From assembly GCA_014382645.1 (NCBI GenBank), contig JACNJI010000139.1, positions 1-8,608 on the forward strand: 8,608 nucleotides of DNA, read 5' to 3'. The notes under the pieces are model-generated. The model was not told the DNA's origin. It worked only from the letters and a program-made list of their open reading frames with translations, and ran no database searches. Positions 1-6,626 of this stretch are shown piece after piece (the stretch's first letter is position 1; every line of letters starts with the position of its first letter). Origin of the DNA: Verrucomicrobiota bacterium (GTDB lineage Bacteria > Verrucomicrobiota > Verrucomicrobiia > Opitutales > Seribacteraceae). Made by a program: the position numbers and the translations under genes.

Positions 1-1
1 C

Positions 2-442
2 ATGGGAGGCAGAAACTTTGGGCACTGGTTTGGCGAGGTCCACTTCGAGTATGGGCAAAGCGAGTTCGGTTCCATTGAGGGTTTGTCATCCTCTCTGCCC
101 TCCGTCTCCTCCGTTTCCGGTGATTCTGAGTTGATTAATTTGGGAGTTAGAGCCGGATTCCTCCATCACTTGTCAGCAAACTCTTGGTTTCAATTTGGTC
201 TTGGAGTTGGTTTTGCCAACAGAGAGGATTCTCTGGTTGCCATCTTGTCAACTGGACCTCAACCCCTTCCTTCGGACTCTGCTTTGACCTATACTTATGA
301 TGCGCTTGTCGCCCTAGGTTTCTCTTTTTCCGAATCTTTGCATGCTCGTTTTGGCTATCGTTTCCTTGGAGCCGGGGAAAATGGACAGTTCGGCCCCTTG
401 CGTCATCATTTGATCGAACTCGGCCTCGGCGCTGACTTTTAG
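2..442 (+). CDS. C-terminal part of an outer-membrane beta-barrel protein (5' truncated)
   Basis: The frame is open from the left edge and ends at a TAG at 440-442. The ATG at position 2 is probably internal, because only one base precedes it and the protein begins inside a strand-like segment. The 146 visible residues show short amphipathic stretches alternating polar and aromatic or glycine residues: LGVRAGF near 47-53, WFQFGLGVGF near 62-71, LVALGFSF near 102-109, ARFGYRFLG near 115-123. The last strand, LIELGLGADF, ends in a C-terminal phenylalanine, the usual signal for insertion by the BAM complex. This is the pattern of small OmpA/OprF-type or OmpW-like porin barrels. No OmpA peptidoglycan-binding domain follows, so the barrel is the C-terminal part. 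The exact family cannot be named and the substrate is unknown. Confidence is high that it is coding and moderate that it is a barrel. Confidence 0.7.
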   Translation: MGGRNFGHWFGEVHFEYGQSEFGSIEGLSSSLPSVSSVSGDSELINLGVRAGFLHHLSANSWFQFGLGVGFANREDSLVAILSTGPQPLPSDSALTYTYDALVALGFSFSESLHARFGYRFLGAGENGQFGPLRHHLIELGLGADF

Positions 443-466
443 CCTAGATCCGTTTCCTTTTCCTTG

Positions 467-484
467 TCGGTTGACTAGAACCGA
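467..484. other. Small inverted repeat in the gap before the lipoprotein gene
   Basis: TCGGTT (467-472) and AACCGA (479-484) form a 6-bp stem with a 6-nt loop, 25 bp after the barrel gene stop. On the + strand it is followed by an A-run and not by a T-run, so it is not a canonical intrinsic terminator for the upstream gene. It may be chance or a weak mRNA 3'-end structure. Nothing else recognisable lies in 443-531. Confidence 0.2.
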
Positions 485-531
485 AAAAAAACACCACCAC
501 ACTTGTTTCTCTCAAATCGTGTCCCTTGCCC

Positions 532-1230
532 ATGAAATTAGCTACTCATCGCTATCATAATAGTATTGTTTCCGTTGCATTTCTTTTACTGTTCGTCGGC
601 TGTTCTTCTATATCGGATGATTTTGTTCGAGGAACATCCGGATGGAGGGAGCGTTCGACGGGTGCCCCGAAATTGCTGTCTCCAGTTTCCAAGACTACTG
701 AGGAGGCTTTAGGCCGAAAGACGACCGTGTGGAGGGAGCGTTCCATTGAAACTCCCAAGTTGGTTATCCCCAGAACCGCTCAACCAGAGAGCATTGCACC
801 CGTTGAGGTTGTTGAGGACAAACGGAAATCGGAAGGTTCGTTGACCGGATCGTCGAGTTCGCCCGTGAGGCTGACTGACTCGGAGACAATGTCCGAACTT
901 CAATCGGCTTGGTCGAAACTTTCCCCGGAAGAACTTGTCGAACAACTCGAGAAGGGCTTGTACAAGGAAGAGGTGCAAGCTATTCTGCATTCCGCTTCGG
1001 TGGTTGAGGTCGTGACTCCTTGGGGCAATGTGTGGGTTATGGGGATCGACACGCCGCCAGTTTTTTTCGATGTTCGAGGACGCCTTATCGATTGGGGGTG
1101 GTTCGAGTACCACAATCTAGTTGCTGACCTCGACCCTGCCGGCGATTCGCTTGCCTTGCCCATCAGAATCGTTAAGCAACCGAGTTTCAATGACATCATG
1201 CCTTTACCCAAAAGCAATACCGCTTTTTGA
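532..1230 (+). CDS. Putative lipoprotein with duplicated WRERS-PKL motif, unknown function
   Basis: This is a 232-aa protein from ATG 532. A TTG at 526 is in frame, but the ATG gives a normal signal peptide; neither has a clear Shine-Dalgarno site. The N-terminus is typical of a type II signal peptide: a basic start (K2, H6, R7), a hydrophobic core (residues 12-22) and a lipobox ending FVGC with the lipidated cysteine at C24. The -3 residue F21 is slightly unusual. Residues 38-51 and 67-80 are a direct duplication of W-R-E-R-S-x3-P-K-L-x2-P. After a low-complexity, probably disordered linker (about 81-115), a C-terminal module (about 130-190) has a helix with 'GLYKEEVQAIL' followed by strands ending 'VFFDVRGRLIDWG'. 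That order loosely resembles the BamE/SmpA fold, but this is a guess without alignment. It is probably anchored in the outer membrane, next to a barrel gene in the same orientation. No family can be named with confidence. Confidence 0.7.
   Translation: MKLATHRYHNSIVSVAFLLLFVGCSSISDDFVRGTSGWRERSTGAPKLLSPVSKTTEEALGRKTTVWRERSIETPKLVIPRTAQPESIAPVEVVEDKRKSEGSLTGSSSSPVRLTDSETMSELQSAWSKLSPEELVEQLEKGLYKEEVQAILHSASVVEVVTPWGNVWVMGIDTPPVFFDVRGRLIDWGWFEYHNLVADLDPAGDSLALPIRIVKQPSFNDIMPLPKSNTAF
643..743 (+). repeat. Two-copy direct repeat inside the lipoprotein gene (period 87 bp)
   Basis: A 14-base identical stretch beginning TGGAGGGAGCG occurs at 643-656 and again at 730-743, in the same reading frame, exactly 29 codons apart. 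The similarity continues at protein level for 14 residues (W-R-E-R-S ... P-K-L-x2-P). An internal tandem duplication with later divergence is the simplest explanation. Confidence 0.75.
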
Positions 1231-1523
1231 AGGCCTCCTGATTTCCCTTGCCCACTGAATCGATGCCGCATCCGTAAACTTGAGCTTTTTTTCGAGGATG
1301 GGAGTGGCTTGGCAGTCGGTTGCTTTTTGCCGAAGCGTATTGATCGAAATTCTTGTCGTCATGTTGCTCGTGCCATTCGAAAAGGAGGACAACGAGCACT
1401 TAACTTACATGCCGGAAGCATTTAACGCGAGTTGGGACTAATAGGGATTTTTCCAGCCCTACCGATACACCTTTTTCGTTGCCTTGCTCGCTCTTGACTG
1501 GGAGACCATTTCGATTGGTAACG
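1231..1523. other. Intergenic spacer between lipoprotein gene and mutS
   Basis: This 293-bp stretch has no recognised gene. No hairpin with a T-run follows the lipoprotein stop. A 5-bp inverted repeat TAGGG (1442-1446)/CCCTA (1457-1461) is present but short. A perfect anti-16S-like AAGGAGG sits at 1382-1388, but no ATG, GTG or TTG lies 5-10 nt beyond it, so it does not mark a start. TTGACT at 1494-1499 resembles a -35 box but has no matching -10 before the mutS start. The mutS promoter is presumably in here, but I cannot place it. Confidence 0.5.
1298..1441 (+). CDS. Doubtful small ORF, 47 aa with one hydrophobic segment
   Basis: An ATG at 1298 opens a 47-codon frame ending in TAA at 1439-1441. 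Residues about 14-27 (S-V-L-I-E-I-L-V-V-M-L-L-V-P) are hydrophobic and could form part of a membrane helix, with E16 inside it; an acidic tail follows (F-E-K-E-D-N-E). GAGG touches the start codon directly, which is too close for a functional ribosome site. Internal in-frame starts exist (GTG 1304, TTG 1340, ATG 1361). Such an ORF is expected by chance in a spacer of this size, so it is listed only because the spacer holds nothing else. Confidence 0.15.
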   Translation: MGVAWQSVAFCRSVLIEILVVMLLVPFEKEDNEHLTYMPEAFNASWD

Positions 1524-4172
1524 ATGACCAAGCATAAAGAAGACACTCCCATGATGAAGCAGTACCGGGAGGCTCGCGCGAGCCTGACTCCGGATACCTT
1601 GCTGCTCTTTCGTCTTGGCGACTTTTACGAGATGTTCGAGGTTGATGCTGAACGGGGTGCGCCAGTTCTTGGTATCACTCTCACGAAGAGGCACGATATG
1701 GCGATGGCAGGGTTCCCTTTCCATGCGGCCGAGGGGTATCTCGCAAAGTTGCTTGCAAACGGTTACAAGGTCGCGATATGCGAGCAATTGGAGACTCCCA
1801 AGGCGGGCAAACTTGTCAAGCGGGGCATCACTCGCATATTAACTCCGGGGACGGTTCTGGAGGAGCGCCAACTGGAAGCAGGGCAAAACAATTTTATTTT
1901 GGCCTTGGATTGCGACAAGAAAGGAGCTCGGGCCGCTTGGCTTGATCTTTCCACTGGAAAGTTCGTTCTCGCTTCCGCGGAAGACCCGAACGACCTTCTG
2001 GCCGCCTTTGCCTCTCTCGCTCCGCACGAATACCTTATGCCGGAAGGCTTAGCTGATCGGGCGAGTCGTGACCCCGATCTGGCGACTTTTCTTGATGAGT
2101 TCCAACACTTGCTTGGCGAGGTTACGCGAACGGATCGTCCCGACTATGATTTCGACCAACGTCCCGGAGCTCGCGAGGTCATGGAGAACCTCGGAGTCAT
2201 GAATCTTGAAGGATTTGGAATCGGACTCGATCATGCCGGACTCGGGCCTGCAGGAGCCTTGCTTATTTATGCCAACGACGTATTGCGGGGTAAGCCGGGC
2301 AACCTGCGCAGGGTGGAGGAGTATCGGAGCGGGGCCGCGCTTTTGGTGGATCCGGCGACCCAGAGGAACTTGGAGGTGTTCCGCACTTCTTCCAACTCTC
2401 GCAAGGGTTCGTTGCTTGATGCTATGGACGAAACAGTTACGTCGGCCGGGGGACGTTTGTTGGAGCGTTACCTGGGGCAACCCGAGCTGGATCTTGCGGA
2501 AATCAGTCGTCGCCAACAGTGCGTGGGAGAATTTGCGGAAGCTCCCGGATTGGCCGAGAAGGTTCGCGATGCTTTGCGTGGCGGGAACGACGTCGAGCGC
2601 ATCCTTGGCCGTTTGCGAAACCGTTTGGCCCGACCCCGGGAACTCGGTGGGCTCCGGGCAACCTTGCGAAACCTGCCCGTCTTGGCTGATTTGCTGAGGG
2701 AGGCCTCCGAAAGGCATCCGCGCATCGGCGGACTCGGGCAAGATCTATGCACCTTCGACGATCTTTGCGAACTGCTGAATGAGGCGCTCGAGGAGGAGTT
2801 GCCCGCCGACATCAAGGTGGACGTGAAGTCGGATGGCGGCCGAGTTATTCGTCCCGGTTTTAATGAGGACTTGGATCGCCTGCGTGAGTTGGGTTCCGGT
2901 GGCAAACAGTGGATTCTCGATCTGGAAACATCCGAGAGGGAGAATACGGGCATCGGAAACCTAAAGGTGAAATACAATGGAGCATTCGGTTATTTCATCG
3001 AGGTGACCAAGGCCAATCTCTCACTTGTTCCCGAGCATTACGTCCGGAAACAAACAATGACTAATGCCGAGCGCTACTTTACCGAGGAGCTCAGGCAGAA
3101 GGAAAAGGAAATAGTGAACGCCGAGGAACGATCAGTGGCCAGAGAGGAGGAATTGTTTCGCGAGGTCTTGGATTCGGCCTTGAGGGAAGCCGATGCCCTT
3201 GCCGAGATGGCTTCCGTCCTTGCGGAAATTGATCTTTATTCATCATGGGGGTGTATCGCTCGAGATCGCGGATATTGTAGGCCTGAATTTCAAGAAAGTT
3301 CCTCCGTCCTCGAAATCGAGCAAGGGCGTCATCCAGTGGTGGAACTCTCCCTCAAAAGTGAGAGCCTAGGGTTAGCGGGAACTCACGCCTTCGTGCCGAA
3401 CGATTGCCAACTCTCTTCCGAGCACGAGCAGATATGCCTGATCACGGGCCCCAACATGGCGGGGAAGTCGACTTTTATTCGGCAAGTGGCTTTGATCGCT
3501 CTCTTGGCTCACGTCGGTTCTTGGGTGCCTGCCCGGGCCTGCCGTTTGGGTTTGGTGGATCGTATCTTTTCTCGAGTCGGGGCGGGTGATGAGCTTGCCC
3601 GAGGTAATTCCACTTTTATGGTTGAGATGAACGAGACGGCCAATATCCTCAATAACTGTACGAATCGGAGCTTGATCGTTCTGGACGAGATAGGTCGTGG
3701 GACCAGCACCTACGACGGTCTCAGCATCGCATGGGCGGTGGTGGAGCATCTTCACGGGAAGGTCTCCGCCGGCCCCAAGACACTTTTTGCGACGCACTAC
3801 CATGAACTGACCCGTCTATCCGAAAGCTTGCCCAGACTCCTCAATTACTCGGTCGCAGTGAAGGAATGGAATGACGAAATCGTCTTCGTCCGCCAAGTCA
3901 CGCCGGGAGCCTCGGAACGATCATTCGGCATTCAAGTGGCTCGTCTAGCCGGCTTGCCCGATAGCGTCGTCAACCGAGCCAAGACGATTCTTCAGAGTTT
4001 GGAAGTGGGGGATGCCGAGGCGGCGAGGGTCGATGCGGAAGACGCCTCGATTCCTGAACCCGATTCTTCCGAAGACACGACTGCTGTAGAACCAGAACCT
4101 CCCGATGGTGAGGAATCTTCCGTTGGGGAGAAACCTGATTCGGACAATAACAGGCAGCTCGAGCTGTTCTAA
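1524..4172 (+). CDS. mutS: DNA mismatch repair protein MutS
   Basis: MutS binds mismatched and looped DNA as a dimer, then acts as an ATP-driven sliding clamp that recruits MutL. ATG 1524 gives 882 aa, close to the family length (E. coli 853). A TTG at 1479 would add 15 atypical residues, whereas family members have only a few residues before the conserved TPMM-QY (here residues 8-13). The mismatch-wedging Phe-x-Glu motif is F34-Y35-E36 within GDFYEMF. Connector, lever and clamp domains occupy roughly 115-560. The ATPase domain has Walker A GPNMAGKST (642-650), the STFMVEMNE signature, Walker B LIVLDE (717-722, D721/E722) followed by GRGTSTYDG, and the switch motif ATHYHEL (756-762). The tail is a long acidic, probably disordered linker (about 825-876) ending QLELF at the last five residues. 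That matches the beta-clamp-binding consensus QLxLF. No mutL is nearby. The next gene starts 5 bp downstream. Confidence 0.98.
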   Translation: MTKHKEDTPMMKQYREARASLTPDTLLLFRLGDFYEMFEVDAERGAPVLGITLTKRHDMAMAGFPFHAAEGYLAKLLANGYKVAICEQLETPKAGKLVKRGITRILTPGTVLEERQLEAGQNNFILALDCDKKGARAAWLDLSTGKFVLASAEDPNDLLAAFASLAPHEYLMPEGLADRASRDPDLATFLDEFQHLLGEVTRTDRPDYDFDQRPGAREVMENLGVMNLEGFGIGLDHAGLGPAGALLIYANDVLRGKPGNLRRVEEYRSGAALLVDPATQRNLEVFRTSSNSRKGSLLDAMDETVTSAGGRLLERYLGQPELDLAEISRRQQCVGEFAEAPGLAEKVRDALRGGNDVERILGRLRNRLARPRELGGLRATLRNLPVLADLLREASERHPRIGGLGQDLCTFDDLCELLNEALEEELPADIKVDVKSDGGRVIRPGFNEDLDRLRELGSGGKQWILDLETSERENTGIGNLKVKYNGAFGYFIEVTKANLSLVPEHYVRKQTMTNAERYFTEELRQKEKEIVNAEERSVAREEELFREVLDSALREADALAEMASVLAEIDLYSSWGCIARDRGYCRPEFQESSSVLEIEQGRHPVVELSLKSESLGLAGTHAFVPNDCQLSSEHEQICLITGPNMAGKSTFIRQVALIALLAHVGSWVPARACRLGLVDRIFSRVGAGDELARGNSTFMVEMNETANILNNCTNRSLIVLDEIGRGTSTYDGLSIAWAVVEHLHGKVSAGPKTLFATHYHELTRLSESLPRLLNYSVAVKEWNDEIVFVRQVTPGASERSFGIQVARLAGLPDSVVNRAKTILQSLEVGDAEAARVDAEDASIPEPDSSEDTTAVEPEPPDGEESSVGEKPDSDNNRQLELF

Positions 4173-4177
4173 AGCGG

Positions 4178-4951
4178 ATGGCGATTCGGACACTCGTCTT
4201 CGATCACGCCGGTTCGGAAGGCGCCCCCCCCATAGTTTTTCTTCATGGATTGCTCGGTTCTCGCCGAAATTGGAGATCCGTAGTCAGGGATATCTCTACA
4301 GAACGTCGAGTGTTCTCGGTCGATCTACGCAATCATGGAGATTCCTTTCATGATGAGAATGGTACTCTCGCTTCCATGGTCGAGGATTTGCGATTTTGGA
4401 TCGACGAGCGAGGTCTGGACTCCTTCGTCTTGTGCGGGCACAGTCTAGGGGGCAAGGTCGCGATGAAGTTCGCCTGTCTTTATGGCGATCGAGTGACGCG
4501 TCTCGTCGTGGTCGACATTGCTCCTCGTGACTATCCGTCTGAGCATCACCTGCCGACCTTCGATGGTTTGCTTGCCCTCAACCTCCAAACGCTTTCCTCT
4601 CACAAGGACGCTGACGAGCGTCTGACGGAAGCGTTTCCGAATTGGGCCTTTCGTAAGTTTCTTCTCACCAATCTCGCGGAGGAAGCGGGAATATTCCGAT
4701 GGAAAGCAAATATTCGCGCATTGCGGTCCTCTTTGCCTGATCTTTCGAGGAACCCGTTGACCCTGGAAGAATCCTACGGTGGTGACGCGACTTTCGTGAA
4801 CGGGGGTAAATCTTCTTACGTTCGCCTTGAGGATGAGGATTCAATCATTCGTCATTTCCCGAAGGCTCGAATCGTGGTTTTACCTAAGGCAGGACATTTC
4901 GTTCATGCCGAGGACAAGGCGGGGTTCTTGTCTGCTTTGCGAGAAATCTAG
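4178..4951 (+). CDS. Alpha/beta-hydrolase, YbfF/ABHD11-like esterase
   Basis: This 257-aa protein has the length and motifs of the alpha/beta-hydrolase fold. An oxyanion-hole HGLLGS lies at 23-28. DLRNHG at 49-54 is typical of the YbfF/ABHD11 branch. The nucleophile elbow GHSLGG (87-92) has S89 as catalytic serine. VVDIAPRDY (111-119), also typical of that branch, contains D113, a likely catalytic acid. H240 in AGHFVHAE is the catalytic histidine. There is no signal peptide, so it is expected to act in the cytoplasm on short- to medium-chain acyl esters or thioesters; the true substrate cannot be read from the sequence. It starts 5 bp after the mutS stop, so it is probably co-transcribed with mutS, although a functional link is not implied. 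No strong Shine-Dalgarno site is visible, so reinitiation after mutS is plausible. Confidence 0.9.
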   Translation: MAIRTLVFDHAGSEGAPPIVFLHGLLGSRRNWRSVVRDISTERRVFSVDLRNHGDSFHDENGTLASMVEDLRFWIDERGLDSFVLCGHSLGGKVAMKFACLYGDRVTRLVVVDIAPRDYPSEHHLPTFDGLLALNLQTLSSHKDADERLTEAFPNWAFRKFLLTNLAEEAGIFRWKANIRALRSSLPDLSRNPLTLEESYGGDATFVNGGKSSYVRLEDEDSIIRHFPKARIVVLPKAGHFVHAEDKAGFLSALREI

Positions 4952-4968
4952 TTTCAGGCCTAGCCCTG

Positions 4969-5000
4969 TTTCCTCAGACCACGGTCTAGCTTTCAGGAAA
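4969..5000. terminator. Weak candidate terminator structure between convergent genes
   Basis: An outer stem TTTCCT (4969-4974)/AGGAAA (4995-5000) encloses a short inner stem AGACC (4976-4980)/GGTCT (4983-4987). It sits in the 34-bp gap between the convergent hydrolase and galactokinase genes and runs into the galK 3' end. There is no proper T-run on either side and the inner loop is too tight, so this may be chance. No better terminator is visible for either gene. Confidence 0.2.
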
Positions 5001-6188
5001 TCGGTTGTTCGGTTTCTCCAGTGGGTCGGTGATTCGTGCGCCTCGGGAAGCTTCGAACCGGTGAATTTTCGGATTGTTCCCAAATGTTTTTCTGAAAGCG
5101 GTCGCGGTTGCTTTAGCTTCGGTTCGTGAAAATTCGTGATCCGTCCACGCGAGCACCGCACCTCCAAATCCTCCGCCGGTTAGACGTGCTCCAAGGACGC
5201 TTGGACGCCCACGCAGGTCATCCACGAGGAAATCGAGCTCGGGGCAACTGTTTTCAAATAGGTCGCGTGAACTGGCATGCGAGGCGAAGAGAAGTTCACC
5301 AATCTTCTTTGGCGAAACATCATCCTTGAGAAGTTCGATCGCTCGGTCGACTCGAGCAGTTTCCTCGACGACGTGGAGGGCTCGCTTGGATAAGGGGGCG
5401 GGGAGATTCGCCGAAGTAAGCAATCCTTCGGATGCTGCGGCAAGGCAGGGCAGGGCAGGTTCCCGCTTCTTTAGCAGTTCCAGCGCTTGCGCGCACTCGG
5501 AGTGTCGTGTGGCATAGAGAGAGTCAATAAGGTCGTGCTTGATCCCCGTATCGAAGATCCATAGACAGGTATGTTTGGGCAGGGGCAGTGTGGAGAAGTT
5601 TTCTTTCTCGCAGTCGATGAGAACTAGGTGGTCCTTCTCGCCATAGGCGGAGACCCCTTGATCGAGAATCCCGCAGGGTAGCCCGACGAATTCATTTTCC
5701 GCCCGACGACATAAGCGGGCAAGGTCGCTTTTGCCTAACTCGTGCCCGCCGAGTTGAAGGAGCGCGAGGGCAGTCGCCAGTTCTACGGCGGCACTGGAAC
5801 TGAGTCCTGCAGCGAGGGGCAGGTCTGTCGTCAGGATCAACTCAAAGCCCGATGGTGGAGCAAGTCCTGCTTCCTTTAAGGACCAAAGAACGCCGAGCGG
5901 ATAGTTAGCCCAGGATCCCGGCCCTTTGCGGGAAGAAAGGTCGTTAAGGGAGGTCTCGACCACTTCGTTCTCAAAGCTCTCGCTGAAGAGTCTAATCGTT
6001 TGCTCTTTTCGAGGTCTTGCGAGTGTGCAAACCGTGCCGTTAATTGCGGCGCCAAGCACTTTACCGCCATTGTAGTCGATATGGTTGCCTAAAAACTCGA
6101 TCCGCCCGGGAGCTTCGGCGGAGCGGCAATCCTGCATGTACTCTCTATATGCGTTAAGGCATCGAGCCTTTTTCTCCTCTTCGATCAT
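4986..6188 (-). CDS. galK: Galactokinase (GHMP kinase family)
   Basis: Galactokinase phosphorylates alpha-D-galactose at C1 with ATP in the cytoplasm, the first committed Leloir-pathway step. The protein has 400 aa, close to the usual 380-400. Motif 1 spans residues 28-42 (G-R-I-E-F-L-G-N-H-I-D-Y-N-G-G), with sugar ligands R29, H36 and D38. The GHMP ATP-binding loop LPLAAGLSSSAA is at 123-134, catalytic-base region CGILDQ at 172-177 (D176), sugar-contacting Y225 in SLYATR, and C-terminal LTGGGFGG at 336-343. ATG 6188 leaves 25 residues before APGR, as in E. coli GalK, so this start is preferred. One substitution stands out: N35 replaces the glutamate of the usual GEHTDY, a residue that contacts the sugar C6 hydroxyl in human GALK1. 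A related sugar substrate is therefore possible. There is no galT or galE nearby. The start lies immediately after the HU-gene terminator and lacks a Shine-Dalgarno site. Confidence 0.92.
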   Translation of the reverse strand: MIEEEKKARCLNAYREYMQDCRSAEAPGRIEFLGNHIDYNGGKVLGAAINGTVCTLARPRKEQTIRLFSESFENEVVETSLNDLSSRKGPGSWANYPLGVLWSLKEAGLAPPSGFELILTTDLPLAAGLSSSAAVELATALALLQLGGHELGKSDLARLCRRAENEFVGLPCGILDQGVSAYGEKDHLVLIDCEKENFSTLPLPKHTCLWIFDTGIKHDLIDSLYATRHSECAQALELLKKREPALPCLAAASEGLLTSANLPAPLSKRALHVVEETARVDRAIELLKDDVSPKKIGELLFASHASSRDLFENSCPELDFLVDDLRGRPSVLGARLTGGGFGGAVLAWTDHEFSRTEAKATATAFRKTFGNNPKIHRFEASRGARITDPLEKPNNRFPES

Positions 6189-6193
6189 CTTGC

Positions 6194-6224
6194 AAAAAAA
6201 AACCTGCGGCGAACCGCAGGTTTT
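6194..6224 (-). terminator. Strong intrinsic terminator of the HU gene
   Basis: A perfect 11-bp stem pairs 6199-6209 with 6214-6224 around a CGAA loop on the + strand (TTCG on the - strand, a classic stable tetraloop). On the - strand it is followed by nine T residues (6202-6194). It lies 24 nt after the HU stop codon. On the + strand only four T follow the stem, then A residues, so it mainly terminates leftward transcription. The U-tract ends 5 nt before the galK start codon. Confidence 0.93.
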
Positions 6225-6248
6225 AAAAAAGATAGATGGAAAAAAGTC

Positions 6249-6521
6249 TCAGAGAGAAGCTTTCAGCTTTGTGCCGGGCTTGAACTTCACTGATTTGGAG
6301 GCCTTGATCTTAATCTTGTCGCCGGTTTGAGGATTGATACCGTCACGGGCAGCTCTTTTCACGACCGAAAATGTGCCGAATCCAATGATTTGAACATTCT
6401 CTTTCTTTACGGCTTTAGTAATGCTGTCGATCACGGCATTAAGAGCAGCATCTGCAGCAGCTCGAGAGGCATCCTTGCCCAGGTTTTTTTGTATGGCGTC
6501 AATCAGTTGTCCTTTATTCAT
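6249..6521 (-). CDS. hup: HU-family DNA-binding protein
   Basis: HU proteins are small basic dimers that bend and wrap DNA in the nucleoid. At exactly 90 aa this has the standard HU length. The N-terminal helices (MNKGQLIDAIQ... to about residue 38) form the dimer body. The signature GFGTF is at 47-51, and the DNA-binding beta-arm runs from about 52 to 75 and carries the N-P-Q-T-G turn with the DNA-intercalating proline P64. The C-terminal part is lysine-rich (K71, K73, K76, K79, K81, K85, K87). The residue before N-P is I62, where HU and IHF usually have arginine. IHF cannot be excluded by sequence alone, but homodimeric HU is the simplest call. The gene has its own good ribosome site, a 105-bp upstream gap likely holding a promoter, and its own terminator, so it is probably a separate, highly expressed unit. 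Confidence 0.95.
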   Translation of the reverse strand: MNKGQLIDAIQKNLGKDASRAAADAALNAVIDSITKAVKKENVQIIGFGTFSVVKRAARDGINPQTGDKIKIKASKSVKFKPGTKLKASL

Positions 6522-6626
6522 TTACGATTCCTTTTGTTTAGAAGTTTGGTTGATATTTTTTAAGCCAGTAAGTGGGGTAGTCTCCATGCCTCTTTTTTTT
6601 TGGCATTTCGTCAACCCCTTTTTGCT
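6522..6626 (-). promoter_or_regulatory. Likely promoter and leader region of the HU gene
   Basis: This 105-bp gap separates the small upstream gene from HU. On the - strand it contains TTGACG (6614-6609), a good -35 match, but the hexamer 17 bp further (AGGCAT) is a poor -10 match, so the promoter is only tentative. An inverted repeat ATGCC (6586-6590)/GGCAT (6602-6606) flanks an oligo-T/oligo-A run. AT-rich sequence nearer the start (TTAAAAAATAT on the - strand) could belong to the 5' leader or another -10. Confidence 0.35.
6528..6535 (-). promoter_or_regulatory. Ribosome binding site of the HU gene
   Basis: On the - strand AAAAGGAA sits 6 nt before the HU ATG (6521). It is one of the two clear Shine-Dalgarno sites in the window and fixes the HU start. 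Confidence 0.8.

Noticed and set aside
709..1113. 134-codon antisense frame inside the lipoprotein gene
   Set aside because: It overlaps a gene with a signal peptide and lipobox; its own translation shows no recognisable feature.
1382..1388. Perfect AAGGAGG in the spacer before mutS
   Set aside because: No start codon lies at a usable distance; the next ATG (1409) is about 20 nt away.
2049..2741. 230-codon open frame on the - strand inside mutS
   Set aside because: It is a shadow of the mutS coding strand; its translation shows no family motif and mutS is unambiguous here.
2468..2977. 169-codon open frame on the - strand inside mutS
   Set aside because: The translation is Ser/Arg/Pro-rich low-complexity protein, as expected from the complement of a GC-rich gene.
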